From NCBI GenBank assembly GCA_003427395.1, contig BFEA01000021.1, positions 3,930,314 to 3,966,140 on the forward strand: a DNA stretch of 35,827 nt, written 5' to 3'. How positions within the stretch are numbered: position 1 is the stretch's first letter; each line of letters opens with the position of its first letter. A model generated the notes under the pieces. The model made no database searches. It was given only the letters and a program-made list of their open reading frames with translations, and was not told where the DNA came from. The DNA is from Chara braunii. Its lineage: Eukaryota > Streptophyta > Charophyceae > Charales > Characeae. Positions 18,471 to 29,044 of the stretch are shown one piece after another. The translations under genes were made by a program, and so were the position numbers.

Positions 18471-19290
18471 TGTCTGTTTTTTGATTCTATCATTGCCGCC
18501 TGTGGCTTTTGCATGTGCTCTACTGCCTGCTGCATCATTTGTTCGTAACGATAAGTGAACTCTAGGGTACCCGGTGCAGCAGTTGGCTGGTTCTCAGGAA
18601 GGAGGAAATCTAAGGGCAGTCTAGGCTTCAAGGTTAGTAGTAAGCTGTTTGGGCTCACCCCGGTGGTGCTGTGTACAACGTTATTGTACAGGTTGGCGAT
18701 GAGAGCAAGCTTCTCATCCCAGTCCACCTGATTGGGCTTGATGTAATGCCGCAGCAGGTGTTGTACAACGCGGTTCAGTTGCTCGGCTTGGCCATTGGCC
18801 TCTGGGTGATTCCGAAAGGTCATCTGCAACTGTGTTCCCTGTTCGGCAGCAGCGGCCTTCCATAGCTCACTGGTGAATCGTACATCCTTGTCACTCACAA
18901 TGGACTTGGGCAGACCGAAATCCCGGACCTCGTTCTCCTTGAAAAGTTTGATCACCTACTCGGTCTTTGCAGTCTCCGGCATGGCTATCAACCTAGCATA
19001 CTTACTAAATCTATCCACGATGACGAAGATATGTCTCATCCCACTCTTGCTGGTGACCAGCGTATCCATGAAGTCCATGGACAAACTCTCACCAGGTCTT
19101 TCCGGAATCGGAAGGGGCTTCAGGAGCCCAAGAGGAGCCTAAGTACGTGGCTTGTCCCTCGGACAGACCTTGTCCAGTTGGGCATCTCGCATCATCGTGG
19201 GCCACCAGAACCGTTGCAACAGATTGACCGTTGTCTTCTTATACCCAAAATGGCCCGTGGCATCATGTCACTCACCTAAAAACGAACTAC
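18431..19290 (-). pseudogene. X pol: integrase zinc finger and DDE core
   Basis: The minus strand encodes HDATGHFG (histidine pair). KVCPRDK stands where the CxxC pair should be, with only one Cys. MDFMDTL carries the first catalytic Asp, IVSDKDVRF the second and HPEANGQAE the Glu. The DDE triad is therefore complete. In-frame stops occur after the first GE, after PRT and after AKTE near 18956. QHLLRHYIKPNQVDWD, typical of chromoviral integrases, follows. Confidence 0.88.
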
Positions 19291-19364
19291 GCAAAGACTC
19301 TCTATTTGGGACACACAAACGTTTACTCCCCTCCTTCTCAAGGAACAACAAGCCGTTGACCAAC

Positions 19365-20075
19365 TCAAACTCGACAGAAGTCTTCTTGTCGGCAGCGAGT
19401 AACATCGTCCGTAAGATCGAACTCAGTAATCAGCGCACATGAGAAATCAGGTCTACGCGACAAGGCATCAACAACCTTGTTGTACTCCCCTTTCAGATAC
19501 TGCGGGTCAAAGTCATACTGCTCAATAACTTCGATCCAACGCTTCAGAGCGTCAGAGAGCACCAACTGAGTTCTCATCCATCTCAGGGTCTGATGATCAC
19601 TCCTGAGGATGAAGAACCTCCCAAGGAGATATTGCCTCCAATGAGTCAGAGCCTTGTACACCGCATAGAGTTCCTTCTCATAGGTGGACTTGGCCAACTT
19701 CTGAGACAACATTTTCTTGGACATGTATTCCACTGGCCTCAACTTCTTCCCCTCCTGTTGTGCAAGTACGGCGCCTATGCCAAACTGGCTAGCATCCGTA
19801 GTTACTATAAATGGCTTGTCAGGATCAGGAAGTTTGAAGACCTCATGATGCGTCAACACATGTTTCAGATGTCTGAAGGCAGCTTCGCATCTGTCTGTCC
19901 AATCCCATGGGGTATCGAGGCGAGTCAGGTCAGTCAAAAGGGCGACAACTATGCTATAGTTCTTTGCGAAGTTGCGATCGTAGCCGGTCATCCCTAAGAA
20001 AGACCTCGTCTCAGTCACAGACTGAGGACGCGGCCAGTTACGAATGCTGGCCACCTTCGCGTCATCGGGCTTCAA
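19365..20075 (-). pseudogene. X pol: RNase H domain
   Basis: An open frame of 236 codons holds the RT connection (RSFLGMTGYDRNFAKNYS) and a full Ty3 RNase H: TTDASQFGIGAVLAQ (Asp), YEKELYAVYKAL (Glu), LRSDHQTLRW (Asp) and NKVVDALSRRPD (Asp). All four catalytic acidic residues are kept. This is the longest undamaged part of X pol. Confidence 0.88.
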
Positions 20076-21060
20076 TCCCTGCGCGAAATCTCATGACCCA
20101 AGTACAAGACACGGGTGCGGCCAAACTCGCACTTCTCACCGTTGATCTTGAACTTGTGCTGTCGAAAAAGGCTAAGGACTTTGTCCAAATGCGCAACGTG
20201 CTCCTCGACAGTCTTACTAAAAGTAAGTATGTCATCGAGGTATACGATGACAAACTTATCCAAGTAGTCATGAAATATCCGATTCATAGCGTGTTGAGCC
20301 TCCCGCCGGTTCCCCCGTAGAGTTGAATCCCCGACACCTCCACAATCCTTATATAAAAAAAAAGAAAGGTGCCGGGAGCATTGCGCAGGCCAAAAGACAT
20401 CACCACAAACTCGTACAGACCGTACCTGGTTTGACATGAGGTTTTGTGTTGATCCTCGGGCCGGATTGCAATTTGATGGTACCCGGACTTCAGATCTATC
20501 TTACTGAAGTACCGTCACCCGTGCACTCTGTTTAGCAAGTCATCGATGCGAGGTAGGGGCTCTCGGTTCTTGTCAGTGATGGCATTGAGGGCCCTATAGT
20601 CAATGCACATCTTAAGTGTTCCTTCCTTTTCCTTTGGTACGAATAGGACTGGTGAACCATAAGGAGAAACACTCGGCCGGATCCAACCCTTTTCTACGAG
20701 TTCCTTGAGTTGCCGACGAAGCTCGTCAAGCTCGCCTGGAGACATCCGATAGATCCTACCTTTTGGGATGCTAGACCCTGGGATAATCTCTATCGCGTGG
20801 ACGACCTCCCTCTCAACAACCCTTGTCGGCTCTTCAAATAGATTAGGGTATTTAGCAACCAGTCCCTCTATCTCCAGTGGCATTTTCACTGGCTCGCCTC
20901 CATCAGAGACGTAAACTAGATACATACCCTCCTCTTGATTTTGCTTATAGTAATTATAGAATGCGGTCGCACACATGCATCCTTGGGACTCAATCAGATT
21001 ACTAGCTTTAAACTTACGTAATCCGGCGGTCCCTCCACCTGGCAAAGTGTGTTTGACCAC
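20072..21060 (-). pseudogene. X pol: reverse transcriptase, interrupted
   Basis: From 21060: [22 protein letters not shown], then [46 protein letters not shown] and PRIDDLL. A stop after NRVHG (about 20515) precedes [14 protein letters not shown] and [11 protein letters not shown] 67-bp insertion (20297-20363) then separates GTF from its continuation [23 protein letters not shown] (YLDD at 20232-20243). The thumb follows to YLGHEIS. Catalytic Asp residues are present, but the stop and insertion rule out a product. Confidence 0.9.
20297..20363 (+). mobile_element. 67-bp A-tailed insertion within X RT
   Basis: It disrupts an otherwise conserved block between GTF and HAMNRIFH. On the + strand the inserted piece contains GAGTTGAATCCCCGACACC, similar to the T-arm or B-box part of a tRNA (GGTTCGAATCC with one base missing), and ends in ATATAAAAAAAAAG. 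This looks like a 5'-truncated, tRNA-derived retroposon. No target duplication longer than one or two bases is visible. Confidence 0.45.
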
Positions 21061-21204
21061 TTTTCGGTCCTAGTCAAATTGGGGCTGTGCCACAGAGAGG
21101 TAGTACATACCTAACAACATACCCATGGGGAGTTCATCGCTCACTAGGAACGAGACGCGATGTCTCAATTCCCCTCCCACGTACGGGAAACAACACTCAA
21201 CATC

Positions 21205-21396
21205 CTAGAGGTAGTCATTAACTACCATGCGCTGTTTGTTGGCACAGATCAACTCCACATGTCGACTCGGGCGCTGCACTTGCTCCTGTAAGCGCAACCT
21301 CTTAACACACGCGCGACTGATGAAGTTCCTAGTCGAGCAAGTGTCATAATAGGCCCCGGCCTTGCGGCCGCCAATGACCACCTCGCTGACGAACAT
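21205..21396 (-). pseudogene. X pol: aspartic protease
   Basis: GGRKAGAYYDTCSTRNFISRACV occupies the retropepsin active-site region. The usual D-[ST]-G-A/S-T is D-T-C-S-T here, so Gly is replaced by Cys. The frame stops at 21205 after VVNDYL. The C-terminal half lies in the following 140 bp with frame breaks (21061-21204). Confidence 0.75.
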
Positions 21397-21618
21397 CTCA
21401 CCCTTAGGGGCTTTGGCTAATGCCGTCCAAGAAGCTAGCGGGTCTGATCTAGACCACTCCTCCTCTAGCTCCTAAGGATTCAAACACATTCATCGAACAG
21501 AGGCTCGATTGGTCTGAACGTGTTTGCGGGACGACGATGGAGTCAGTAGCTTGGGCCATCTCTCGAGATGGTGAGGGTGTATCCACCACCTCGACCCTAG
21601 CAGGAACAACTACTATTC

Positions 21619-22035
21619 CTACTGGCCCGACGTGTTTCCCGGAGCAGTGCCAAAAGTACTAGCCACATTGCTACCAACGGGAGTGGAGGATCCCAACGCC
21701 TGCCCCATCGTAGGCGGGATCTTCTCGGTCACCTTCTTGTTCCGACACTTGAATTGGTTATGGCCATATTGGCCACAACGGATACAAGCTTGCCGCGTGT
21801 ACCGATCTCTCCATACGTCCTCACTTAGGTCCGCTTTCTCCCGTGGAGGAGCATTGGGGTCAACTTGACTCCTTGACCGGGAACCTCCTCGGCGTCGACC
21901 GGTCGCCTTTCCTTTCTGAGCTACGACAACGACTACTCCACCTTCAGAAGCTTCTACGCTGCCTGCCTCTGAACCAACTCCCGCCTGGAACCCGTCGTCC
22001 AACCCGATGGTGGAACCATCGTTGTCGACGAACAT
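21619..22035 (-). pseudogene. X gag: nucleocapsid with canonical zinc knuckle
   Basis: The 138-codon frame has a basic Arg/Ser region (GRRRGGSRSRSQ) and CIRCGQYGHNQFKC at about residues 84-97, a canonical C-x2-C-x4-H-x4-C RNA-binding knuckle. Preceding text (DVWRDRYTRQ) is typical of plant chromoviral Gag. The frame is separated from the capsid by a stop at 22054. Confidence 0.85.
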
Positions 22036-22053
22036 AATGCGGCCCTTAGCCTT

Positions 22054-22702
22054 CTAGTTGGGAGGCAGTGACTTCTTCCTACCATCCGTCGTGGGATTAT
22101 GTCCATGCCCTATCTTGGCCTCTAGGTCTAGGGCCTTCTTACTGAACGAAGGAAAGTTGTGCATATTGATGTTGGCCTCACCTGCCAACTGATTCCTGAG
22201 AGGCATGGGAAAGCATCTCAGGTAGAAGGTGAGTAAAACCTGGGGGTCATAGCACACAGATCAGACGCTCTACATCGTCAGTGGCTTCCCTTATTGACTT
22301 AAACTGCCTCGTGTGCAGTGTCAGGATCGCGTCAATGGCTTTTTGAGCCTCCTGAGGATCATGCCACCTGTCTTCCACCATCTTGAGAAAGTCCTCCAAT
22401 TTCTGGTGGGCTGCCCAAGCGTGGAAGTCATGATCGTACCCCTGTAGTTGCACTAAACCACTCAACCATCGTGCTGCATTCCCCTCTAGATAGGAGGCAG
22501 CCACAAGCACTTCCTCGTGCGGCAAGGTAAGTTTACATTTGACATAGACCGACACTGCCCTCAACCAAGTGTCGAGGTCTTCGCCCCTCTTATTCCCTGT
22601 AAAGGGTTTAGGAGCGGCGATGGCCGTCTTTGGTACCCACTGACTTTGTCCCGGTCCCTGCATCATTAAGGACTGTGGACCCTGTGATGCAGGTGGCTGC
22701 AC
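22054..22702 (-). pseudogene. X gag: capsid domain
   Basis: PKPFTGNKRGEDLDTWLRAVSVYVK, then VLVAASYLEGNAARWLSGL, FLKMVEDRWHDPQEAQKAIDAI and LHTRQFKSIREATDDVERL match the retrotransposon capsid pattern (PxxFxGxxxxxxxxWL, AAxxLxGxAxxWW, F). The second part (22054-22257, LLTFYLRCFPMPLRNQL) is in another frame, indicating a frameshift around 22250. Confidence 0.85.
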
Positions 22703-23536
22703 TAGCTGCTAGGGCTGTGAACCATGCGGCTGCGCAGGCTGCGAGACTGCAGGTTGCGTGCTTACGGCAACCTGTGACGGAGGTTGGGTAAACACTGTCT
22801 GTACAGGGACCTGTAAACTAGGACCTGCTGAGAACCTGCCTGTCAAAGGCATACCCAGGGAAACGGGCTGGACCGATGCTGGAGCTGTGTATGGGGATAC
22901 CCCAGTCACCGGTGGGACAAAAGGAGGAGGATGTACAACGGGCTAGGCACCGGGCCCGGATGGTGATGGTGCCGCCTGCATTCGCCCGACTAACACAGCC
23001 CGACTCTGTTGGATGTCTTGTAAGATCTCCATTTGGTGATCTTGCATTTCTACTACTCTCAACAAGACCGACCGTATGGTTCTCACATCATCCATCTCTG
23101 CAAGGTCCATTTCCTCTAACTCACCGACGTCCGCTTGTCTCCGCTGCATCTTGGCTTTTCTTCTAATCATTCTCTCTTTCTCTGCCTTAATCTCCCCTAA
23201 AACCTGCTGTAGCTGTGCCTCACGATCAGCAGCTCGTTGTATGGCGACCTCCTCGGGAGTCATTACTAGGGGTTGGCTTGCCATTACGCCAGTGGGGTGA
23301 CTCATGGTCTGCGCGACCGTTGACCCTACAGATCTTGAACTACCAGCCTGAGAACTTTGCTGCGCAGAAGTGGCCATGGCTGCTGAAGCTGCGACTTCGC
23401 TTACGAACGCCCTGCTAGCCTCTGCTGCGCTAGCTCTCCTCTGCTGCTGCTGCCTCTCCCTACGCTTGCGGAACAAATATCTGTCACCCTCTGGTCCTAA
23501 CGCCAAATGGGCAATCGGGTGTCTAGCCGATCGCAA
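22703..23536 (-). pseudogene. X gag: N-terminal region with coiled coil
   Basis: 22943-23536 encodes a Gln/Arg/Ala-rich beginning (RRERQQQQRRASAAEAS), a Ser/Thr/Gly linker and a strongly charged helix (EEVAIQRAADREAQLQQVLGEIKAEKERMIRRKAKMQRRQ), a probable coiled coil. 22709-22909 adds a Pro/Gln/Ser/Val-rich linker in another register, with a stop between. No ATG is certain; the frame may begin upstream of 23536. Confidence 0.65.
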
Positions 23537-23599
23537 GAGTCGGTCGTCCGGTTGCGGATCCTCCCTGTCACTCGTAAGCTACAGCACTGTACAGTACCT

Positions 23600-24161
23600 G
23601 CACTAGGACACTCGATCGATGCCTACCGCAGTGACATGTTCAGTCCGATTTATAATAAAAATAAATAAATAATTGGCGGCTATGTCAGAGACCATACATT
23701 CGGGTCCAACAGGTAAATTCAGATTCCTACAAATGATACTATTCTACTTTGACTAGTTCGCAAACAGAAAGCACAATGAACAAAATCAGTTCTAAACTAT
23801 GTTGTCTGTCAGATGTCAATGGCAATACATCTATCTAATCAAAATAAAAATAATCATCATTTGTCGGGTCTGTTTGCAGCATGGGATCTTACTCAAACTT
23901 ATCACCTGGAATCTACCCCTTCCACAATTCCCCTTGATTGTCACATGACGTCAGCGTCCCTGAGCAATCCGGTTTAGCGTGCGTGACTAAAGGTGTGCAC
24001 ACGGCCCACCCCTGTGCCCTGGGTAGCTGCTGAGCTGGCCAGCCCTGCACTGTGTTTATCCTCGCGTGCAGCGAGCCTTACACCGATTGGTTGATCAAGA
24101 GGCCATTTAACGACCACCCCTAAGTGTCATCAGGAATTATTTTATGTCGCAGCAGGATGAC
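23600..24161 (-). other. X leader, gag-proximal part
   Basis: It matches the Y leader at about 29640-30148 in its right-hand part: GGCCCACCCCTGTGCCC, TTTATCCTCGCGTG, GATCAAGAGGCC, TCAGGAATTATTT and GTCGCA blocks. It stops at TGAC (24158-24161), the left side of the Y insertion site. Confidence 0.75.
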
Positions 24162-25233
24162 TGCAAGGAACATGAATATGGACGAAGCACAAAAATCCAA
24201 ATTGCAAAATCACACTGAAGTCCAAGTAGTCAAAGCAAGAGCAGATAACACAATGGAACCAAGTAACCATCCATTTGAGAATGATACTGCAGAATCGTGA
24301 GTCAATGTCCAAGCCCAATCGGGCAACACCAACAGCATAACCCAATGTAGCTCTTTCTCTTGAATGGCGCCAGGCGCCCTATCTACTCTACAACCTAACA
24401 CTACAACTACAACATGGAAGCAACCAGACAACTTGACGACCAGCGAGTGATGACGTCAACACCAATGCCGACCTCCTCTCCACCAAGTACGTCTCTCTCT
24501 TCACCCTCACTCTACCTTGTTATCCTACACAGCGCCCTTCACCTTCCGAAGAACCACCTTTGCCCTTCACCTTCTTTGCGCCCACAGGCAGCCCGGCTAT
24601 GGCCGCCAGCGCCCTGCGCCTAGGCTGTGGTCTACTGCTTAGCGACAGCCTGCCTCACCTCAGCCTAGCGCAGCGCAGCACCTCGCAGTGCTTCAGCGTG
24701 CCGGCATTGCTCGCAATGGCCAAGATCCTCGCCCACTCGCCTGTTCTGCCTATATGCCAGTGTTGCGTGTGGGCGGTCTGCCTTGAGCCTGCGCCTGGGG
24801 CCCAGTACCTGTACCCAGGCCCAATGCAGGTGGGGCCCAGGTAATACAGTTGCGCCCCTTATGCTAGGGCCGCTGTCCAGATTCAGGCCCTGTACTGGTT
24901 TCCCATTGGTTTCCTCGGCCTCGACGACGAAATACTGCTTTTTTGAGGCCAGGGACCAATGTGTGATGTGTCGGCCTCCCAAACTATCGCCCAGGGCTCA
25001 ACCAACCGAGGCCCTGGGCTCAATTGCTTGTGCAGAAGTCTGAGGCTCACGATGCACTCCAACCAACTGGCGTGCGGCAATTGTCTGATACCCACTTCGT
25101 GAAATGCTGAATGAAGGTCTCTTGTGGATATTCTGGCCCGCCTTCACTTAGGGCGGGCACGAGGCTTGCTGGGGGCCTAAGCCCAGAACATATGTATGTC
25201 GGCAAGGCCCCCTTTGAGGGCTCAATCCTCGCA
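24162..25233 (-). repeat. Y 3' LTR (1072 bp)
   Basis: It begins TGCAAGGAACATGAATATGG and ends CAATCCTCGCA on the + strand, matching 30857-32029 at roughly 96-97% by eye. It shares terminal bases and the TTCACTTAGGGCGG block with the X LTR, so the two LTR families are related. Confidence 0.92.
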
Positions 25234-25246
25234 TTCCATCCCCCTT
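25234..25246 (-). promoter_or_regulatory. Y polypurine tract
   Basis: The minus strand reads AAGGGGGATGGAA immediately before the TG of the 3' LTR. Confidence 0.75.
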
Positions 25247-25270
25247 AGCTTCAAAAGTCTGCTGAGATGC

Positions 25271-26206
25271 TTACTTCGCAGGTGCCTTCCCTTTTAACAT
25301 CCTCTCATATTCTGCCACCACTTGAGGAGCTGTGTCAATCAGGTCCTCTCTGGTGAACCACCGATCTTCTTTTGGATCCGTATGATGCTTGAATCTGACG
25401 CGATATTCTCTCTTGGGTTTGGGAGGTCTTCCTCTACCCAGTGGCTTTGGAACAGGCATGTCTCTGTGATCCACAATGTCGTCGATGTCCACTTGGCCAT
25501 TCATGGTTGGGGGCAGCATCGATCTCCTTGAAGGGAATTGATCTGTCTCAGCGAAAGGTGCAAGCTTTGAGGCATGAAAGACAGGGTGAGTGCGTAAGTG
25601 ACTAGGGATGCGAATAACATAGGTAGGACCATCCATCTCATCCCCAACTATGTCTAGGACTTCCCAGGGACCAAAATACCGAGGCATTAGTTTTCGAGAG
25701 ATACCAAATTTCTGTCCTAGCTCACTAGCCTTGACCCAGACACGTTCCCCTACCTGAAATGAGGACTGTCGACGATGTCTGTTCTCCGAAGCAATCATTG
25801 GTTGCTGAGCTTTCCTGATGTGCTCGACAGCTTGCTCTAGCAACTTCTTATACTGCACACGATAGTCAAGTGTGCCTGGAGTTGCAGAGGGTCGACTTTC
25901 AGGTAGGAGGAAGTCCAGAGCTGATCTAGGCTTCCATCCCAAGTGTAGCTGATTAGTACTAACACCGGTACTGTTGTGTACAACGTTGTTGTACAGGCAG
26001 GCGATGAGAGGCAACCTCTCATCCCAGTCATCCTGGCTGGGCTTGATGTAATGCCTCAGCAGGTGTTGTACAACTCTGTTCATCTGCTCGGCCTGTCCGT
26101 TGGCTTCGGGATGATTCCCTGAAGTCATCTGAAGTTGACTGCCCATCTGCTCAGCAGTCTTCTTCCACAACTCACTTGTGAAGCGGACATCTCTGTCACT
26201 AACGAT
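25271..26206 (-). pseudogene. Y pol remnant: integrase second half and chromodomain, open frame
   Basis: The homologous part starts at IVSDRDVRF (second catalytic Asp, 26206) and continues through HPEANGQAE (Glu), QHLLRHYIKPSQDDWDERL, VGERVWVKASEL, the MPRYFGPWEVLD tail and the chromodomain (YRVRFKHHTDPKEDRWFTREDL) to a stop at 25271. It has no internal stop over 312 codons, unlike X. The first Asp and zinc finger are absent, so it cannot be an active integrase. The frame stays open for about 47 more codons into the foreign sequence (to 26347), giving a chimeric ORF whose start is uncertain. Confidence 0.85.
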
Positions 26207-26929
26207 CATGAGTCGATGGGGGTGTCGTCTGCCCGCTCGTGCTCGTACTGTCCAACGTCTCACTTGCGCACTCCGATCACTTGGCCAATTGACTAGCCTC
26301 CTCTCGTCTGCCCTATTCCAGTCATATCCCTGTCCTGGTCCTCTCACATCCGCACGGTTACAGGCGGACCCAAGTCCCGAGAGGCAGCCTTCCCCGGCAA
26401 CGGCGCCACTGTCAACTGGTAGAAAGGGTCTGCCAACACGCCGTCCGAACCCTATGCCTCGCGCCGCGTCTGTAACCCGCGGGAGGGTCGATCGGGGCTC
26501 CTATAACCTGCACAAAACACGTCAGTCCACACCCACGAAAACAAGGACCGTAGCAGCCCGAGACCAATGCAAGACGAAGCTCATGGAACACTGTCTGGAA
26601 ACAGTAAAAGTAGTTCCATTGAGTCCAAAACGATGGGATGTGAAACACTAGTCCTGACCTCTGCCGTGCATCTCGCCCCTATGTCTGAGAAGTCCGTCTG
26701 AGTCCCCACAGATCTAGTCAACAGACGTCGCCTTATCCTCCTCCCGATCGGGTGGCGCCTGTAACGCGCCCGTCGATCCCAAGGAACCGTACTCGAACTC
26801 TCGGTGTCAGATGTAGCCTCCCTCGGTCATCGGGGCCAGAGCTCCAGATCTACTGAGACCATGCCTCAGTACGGTCACCCCCTTCAGGAGTATGTCACTC
26901 CGGAAGGCCAAATTCACGCGAATCTCTTC

Positions 26930-27840
26930 GGAAAGGCTCGGTTCCGATGTGCCTCTTCGGAAAGGCTCAGTTCAGATGTGCCTCTTCGGAAAGGCTCAGT
27001 TCGGATGTACCTCTCGGGAAAGGCTCGTTTCGGACGTACCTCTTCAGAAAAGCTCGGTTCGGACATACCTCTTCAGAAAAGCTCGGTTCGGACGTACCTC
27101 TTCGGAAAAGCTCGGTTCGGACGTGCCTCTTCGGAGAGCCCGCTTCACGAAAAGTACCGGTTCGAGAAGCCCCCTTCAGTCGTACCTCTTCGGAATAGTG
27201 TCCCTTCGGTAAAGTATCCGCTCGGTAAAATGCCCGCTCGGTAAAGTGTCCGCTCCGTAAAAAGTGTCCGCCCGGTAAAGCGTCCGCCCGACAAAGTGTC
27301 CGCTCGGTAAAGTGTCCGCTCGGTAAAAAGTCCGCTTGGTAAAGTGTTCGCTCGGTACAAGCGTCCGCTCGGTAAAGTGTCCGGTCGGTATAAGTGTCCG
27401 CTCGTTAAAGTGTCCGGTCGGTACAAGTTTCGCTCGGTAAACTGTCCGGTCGGTACAAGTGTCCGCTCGGTAAAGTGTCCGGTCGGTACAAGTGTCCGCT
27501 CGGTAAAGTGTCCTTGGGCAAAGTACCCCTTCGGTAATGCGCCTCTTCGGTAAAATGCCCCTTCGATAAAGTACCTCTCCGGTAAGTGCCCCTCCGGTAG
27601 AATACCCCTCCGATAAGTGCCTCTTCGGTAAAATGCCCCTTCGATAAAGTACCTCTCCGGTAAGTGCCCCTTCGGTAGAATACCCCTTCGGTAAGTGTCT
27701 CTTCGGTGAAGTGCCCCCGGTAAAAGGCCCCTTAGGCGAAGTGTCCCCGGAAAAAAGCCTCCTCGATGAAATGTCCCCGGTAAAAAGCCTCCTCGGTGAA
27801 ATGCCCCCGATAAAAAGCCTCTTCTAAGAAATGCCCCCTT
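26930..27840. repeat. Minisatellite, 29-bp and 16-17-bp periods
   Basis: 26930-27150 has units of exactly 29 bp (TACCTCTTCAGAAAAGCTCG, GTTCGGACG; starts at 27037, 27066, 27095). 27200-27510 changes to 16-17-bp units (CTCGGTAAAGTGTCCG and CGGTACAAGTGTCCG). 27510-27840 has 16-18-bp units around CCCCTTCGGTAAAGTG. All share CGGTAAA/CGGAAA and look like one evolving array. Confidence 0.9.
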
Positions 27841-28149
27841 CGTCGGGCCTGGCTCGGAAAGCGCCCCTTCATGGCCCGGACTCAGTCCGATGTCCCAATC
27901 GGCGCCCCTAAGGCTCAGTTCGGTCGATCATCCCAATCTGCGTACGAGCAGCCGGTTCGACCTGACCGCCCGTGACTCAAATACGTCCAAAGGTGCGCTC
28001 CCTTCCTTGCCCGTATCCTCCGATGAACGGGCTCTCAAATCGTGCGCGTCTCCCCCTGTCCATCACCGCTATCCCGTAGGAGTGCGTATGATGACGTCCG
28101 GTGTTCATCCGGCCCTGCAGGTATGTGTGTACACAAGTGTCCTCCCCTA

Positions 28150-28480
28150 CCCTGATAGGTCATGCTCCCCCTCGTGTGCGAGCGTGAGGTAGTGCGAGCG
28201 CTGTCCTGCGTCTCTCTCCCTTCCAATCTGAGCTCGCGCAGGTGCGCGCGAGTGCCCCACGACTCTCTCCTCTCTCACTCGGACGCGCGCAAGCACACGC
28301 GAGTGTCGCGGCACTCTCTTCTCCTGCGCGAGCGTGCGCGGATGCGCGCGAGAACCCCGCGACACTCCTCTCTCTCACCCGGATGCGCGCAAGTACGCGC
28401 GAGTGCCCCGCGACGCTCCCCTCTCTCCCGCGAATGCGCGCTGGTGCGCTCTGGCACGCACAACCTCCCGCGCGGTTCTC
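28150..28480. repeat. GC-rich tandem repeat of about 50 bp
   Basis: Units of the form GTGCCCCGCGACTCTC, CTCTCTCACCCGGATGCG and CGCAAGTACGCGCGA recur with starts near 28254, 28308, 28355 and 28407. It is rich in CpG and GCGC. Downstream, 28540-28830 continues with short CGTACGT/CGTGCGC phrases. Confidence 0.75.
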
Positions 28481-29044
28481 TCCCCTTCGTGCGCAGGTGC
28501 AGGCTGTCACGCGCGGCTTCCCCGGTGCCCCCACTGTGTGTGAGTGTCTCCGTTCGTACGTCCGCTTTCCCGTGCGCGTCTCAGACCGTGCGCTCGCTCT
28601 CCCATGCGTGTCTCAGTCCGTGCGCCCGTCCCCCCCGTACGTCTGTATCCCCGTTCGTCAGCACCTGGTCCGCACGCGCCTGATCCGTACGTGGCGGATC
28701 CGTACGTGCTCAGTCTCGTGCATGTAGACGTCCCGCACGTCTCCCTTCCTGTGCGCCTGGCTCCCCGTGCGCCTGTCCGTGCATCTTCCGTTCTGCCCCG
28801 ATAGCTCGCGCCTCCCGTCTCCTCGTACGCCAGTCTCCCTTGTGCCTGTGCCGTGCACCTCCGCTCTCGTGCGCCTGACCCTGCATGTGAGAAGTGTCCC
28901 AGCCCTGGGCCCGGTTCGGCTCAAGTACTCGGCCAGTCCCCCTCCGAAGCATGAGCCTCGACTCATGTGTGCACCGAGGCCACCAACGACTTGCACCGCC
29001 CCGGTACCGGGCCTGTGCCCGAGCCTGCTTGGGCCTTCGAAAAG

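Noticed and set aside
19593-19997. + strand ORFs across the pol regions (also 11140-11622 and 18873-19279)
   Set aside because: Antisense shadows of conserved RT, RNase H and integrase frames.
26804-27244. 146-codon ORF with PLRKGSV-like repeats
   Set aside because: The 29-bp repeat yields the same peptide in three frames, so openness is a repeat artefact.
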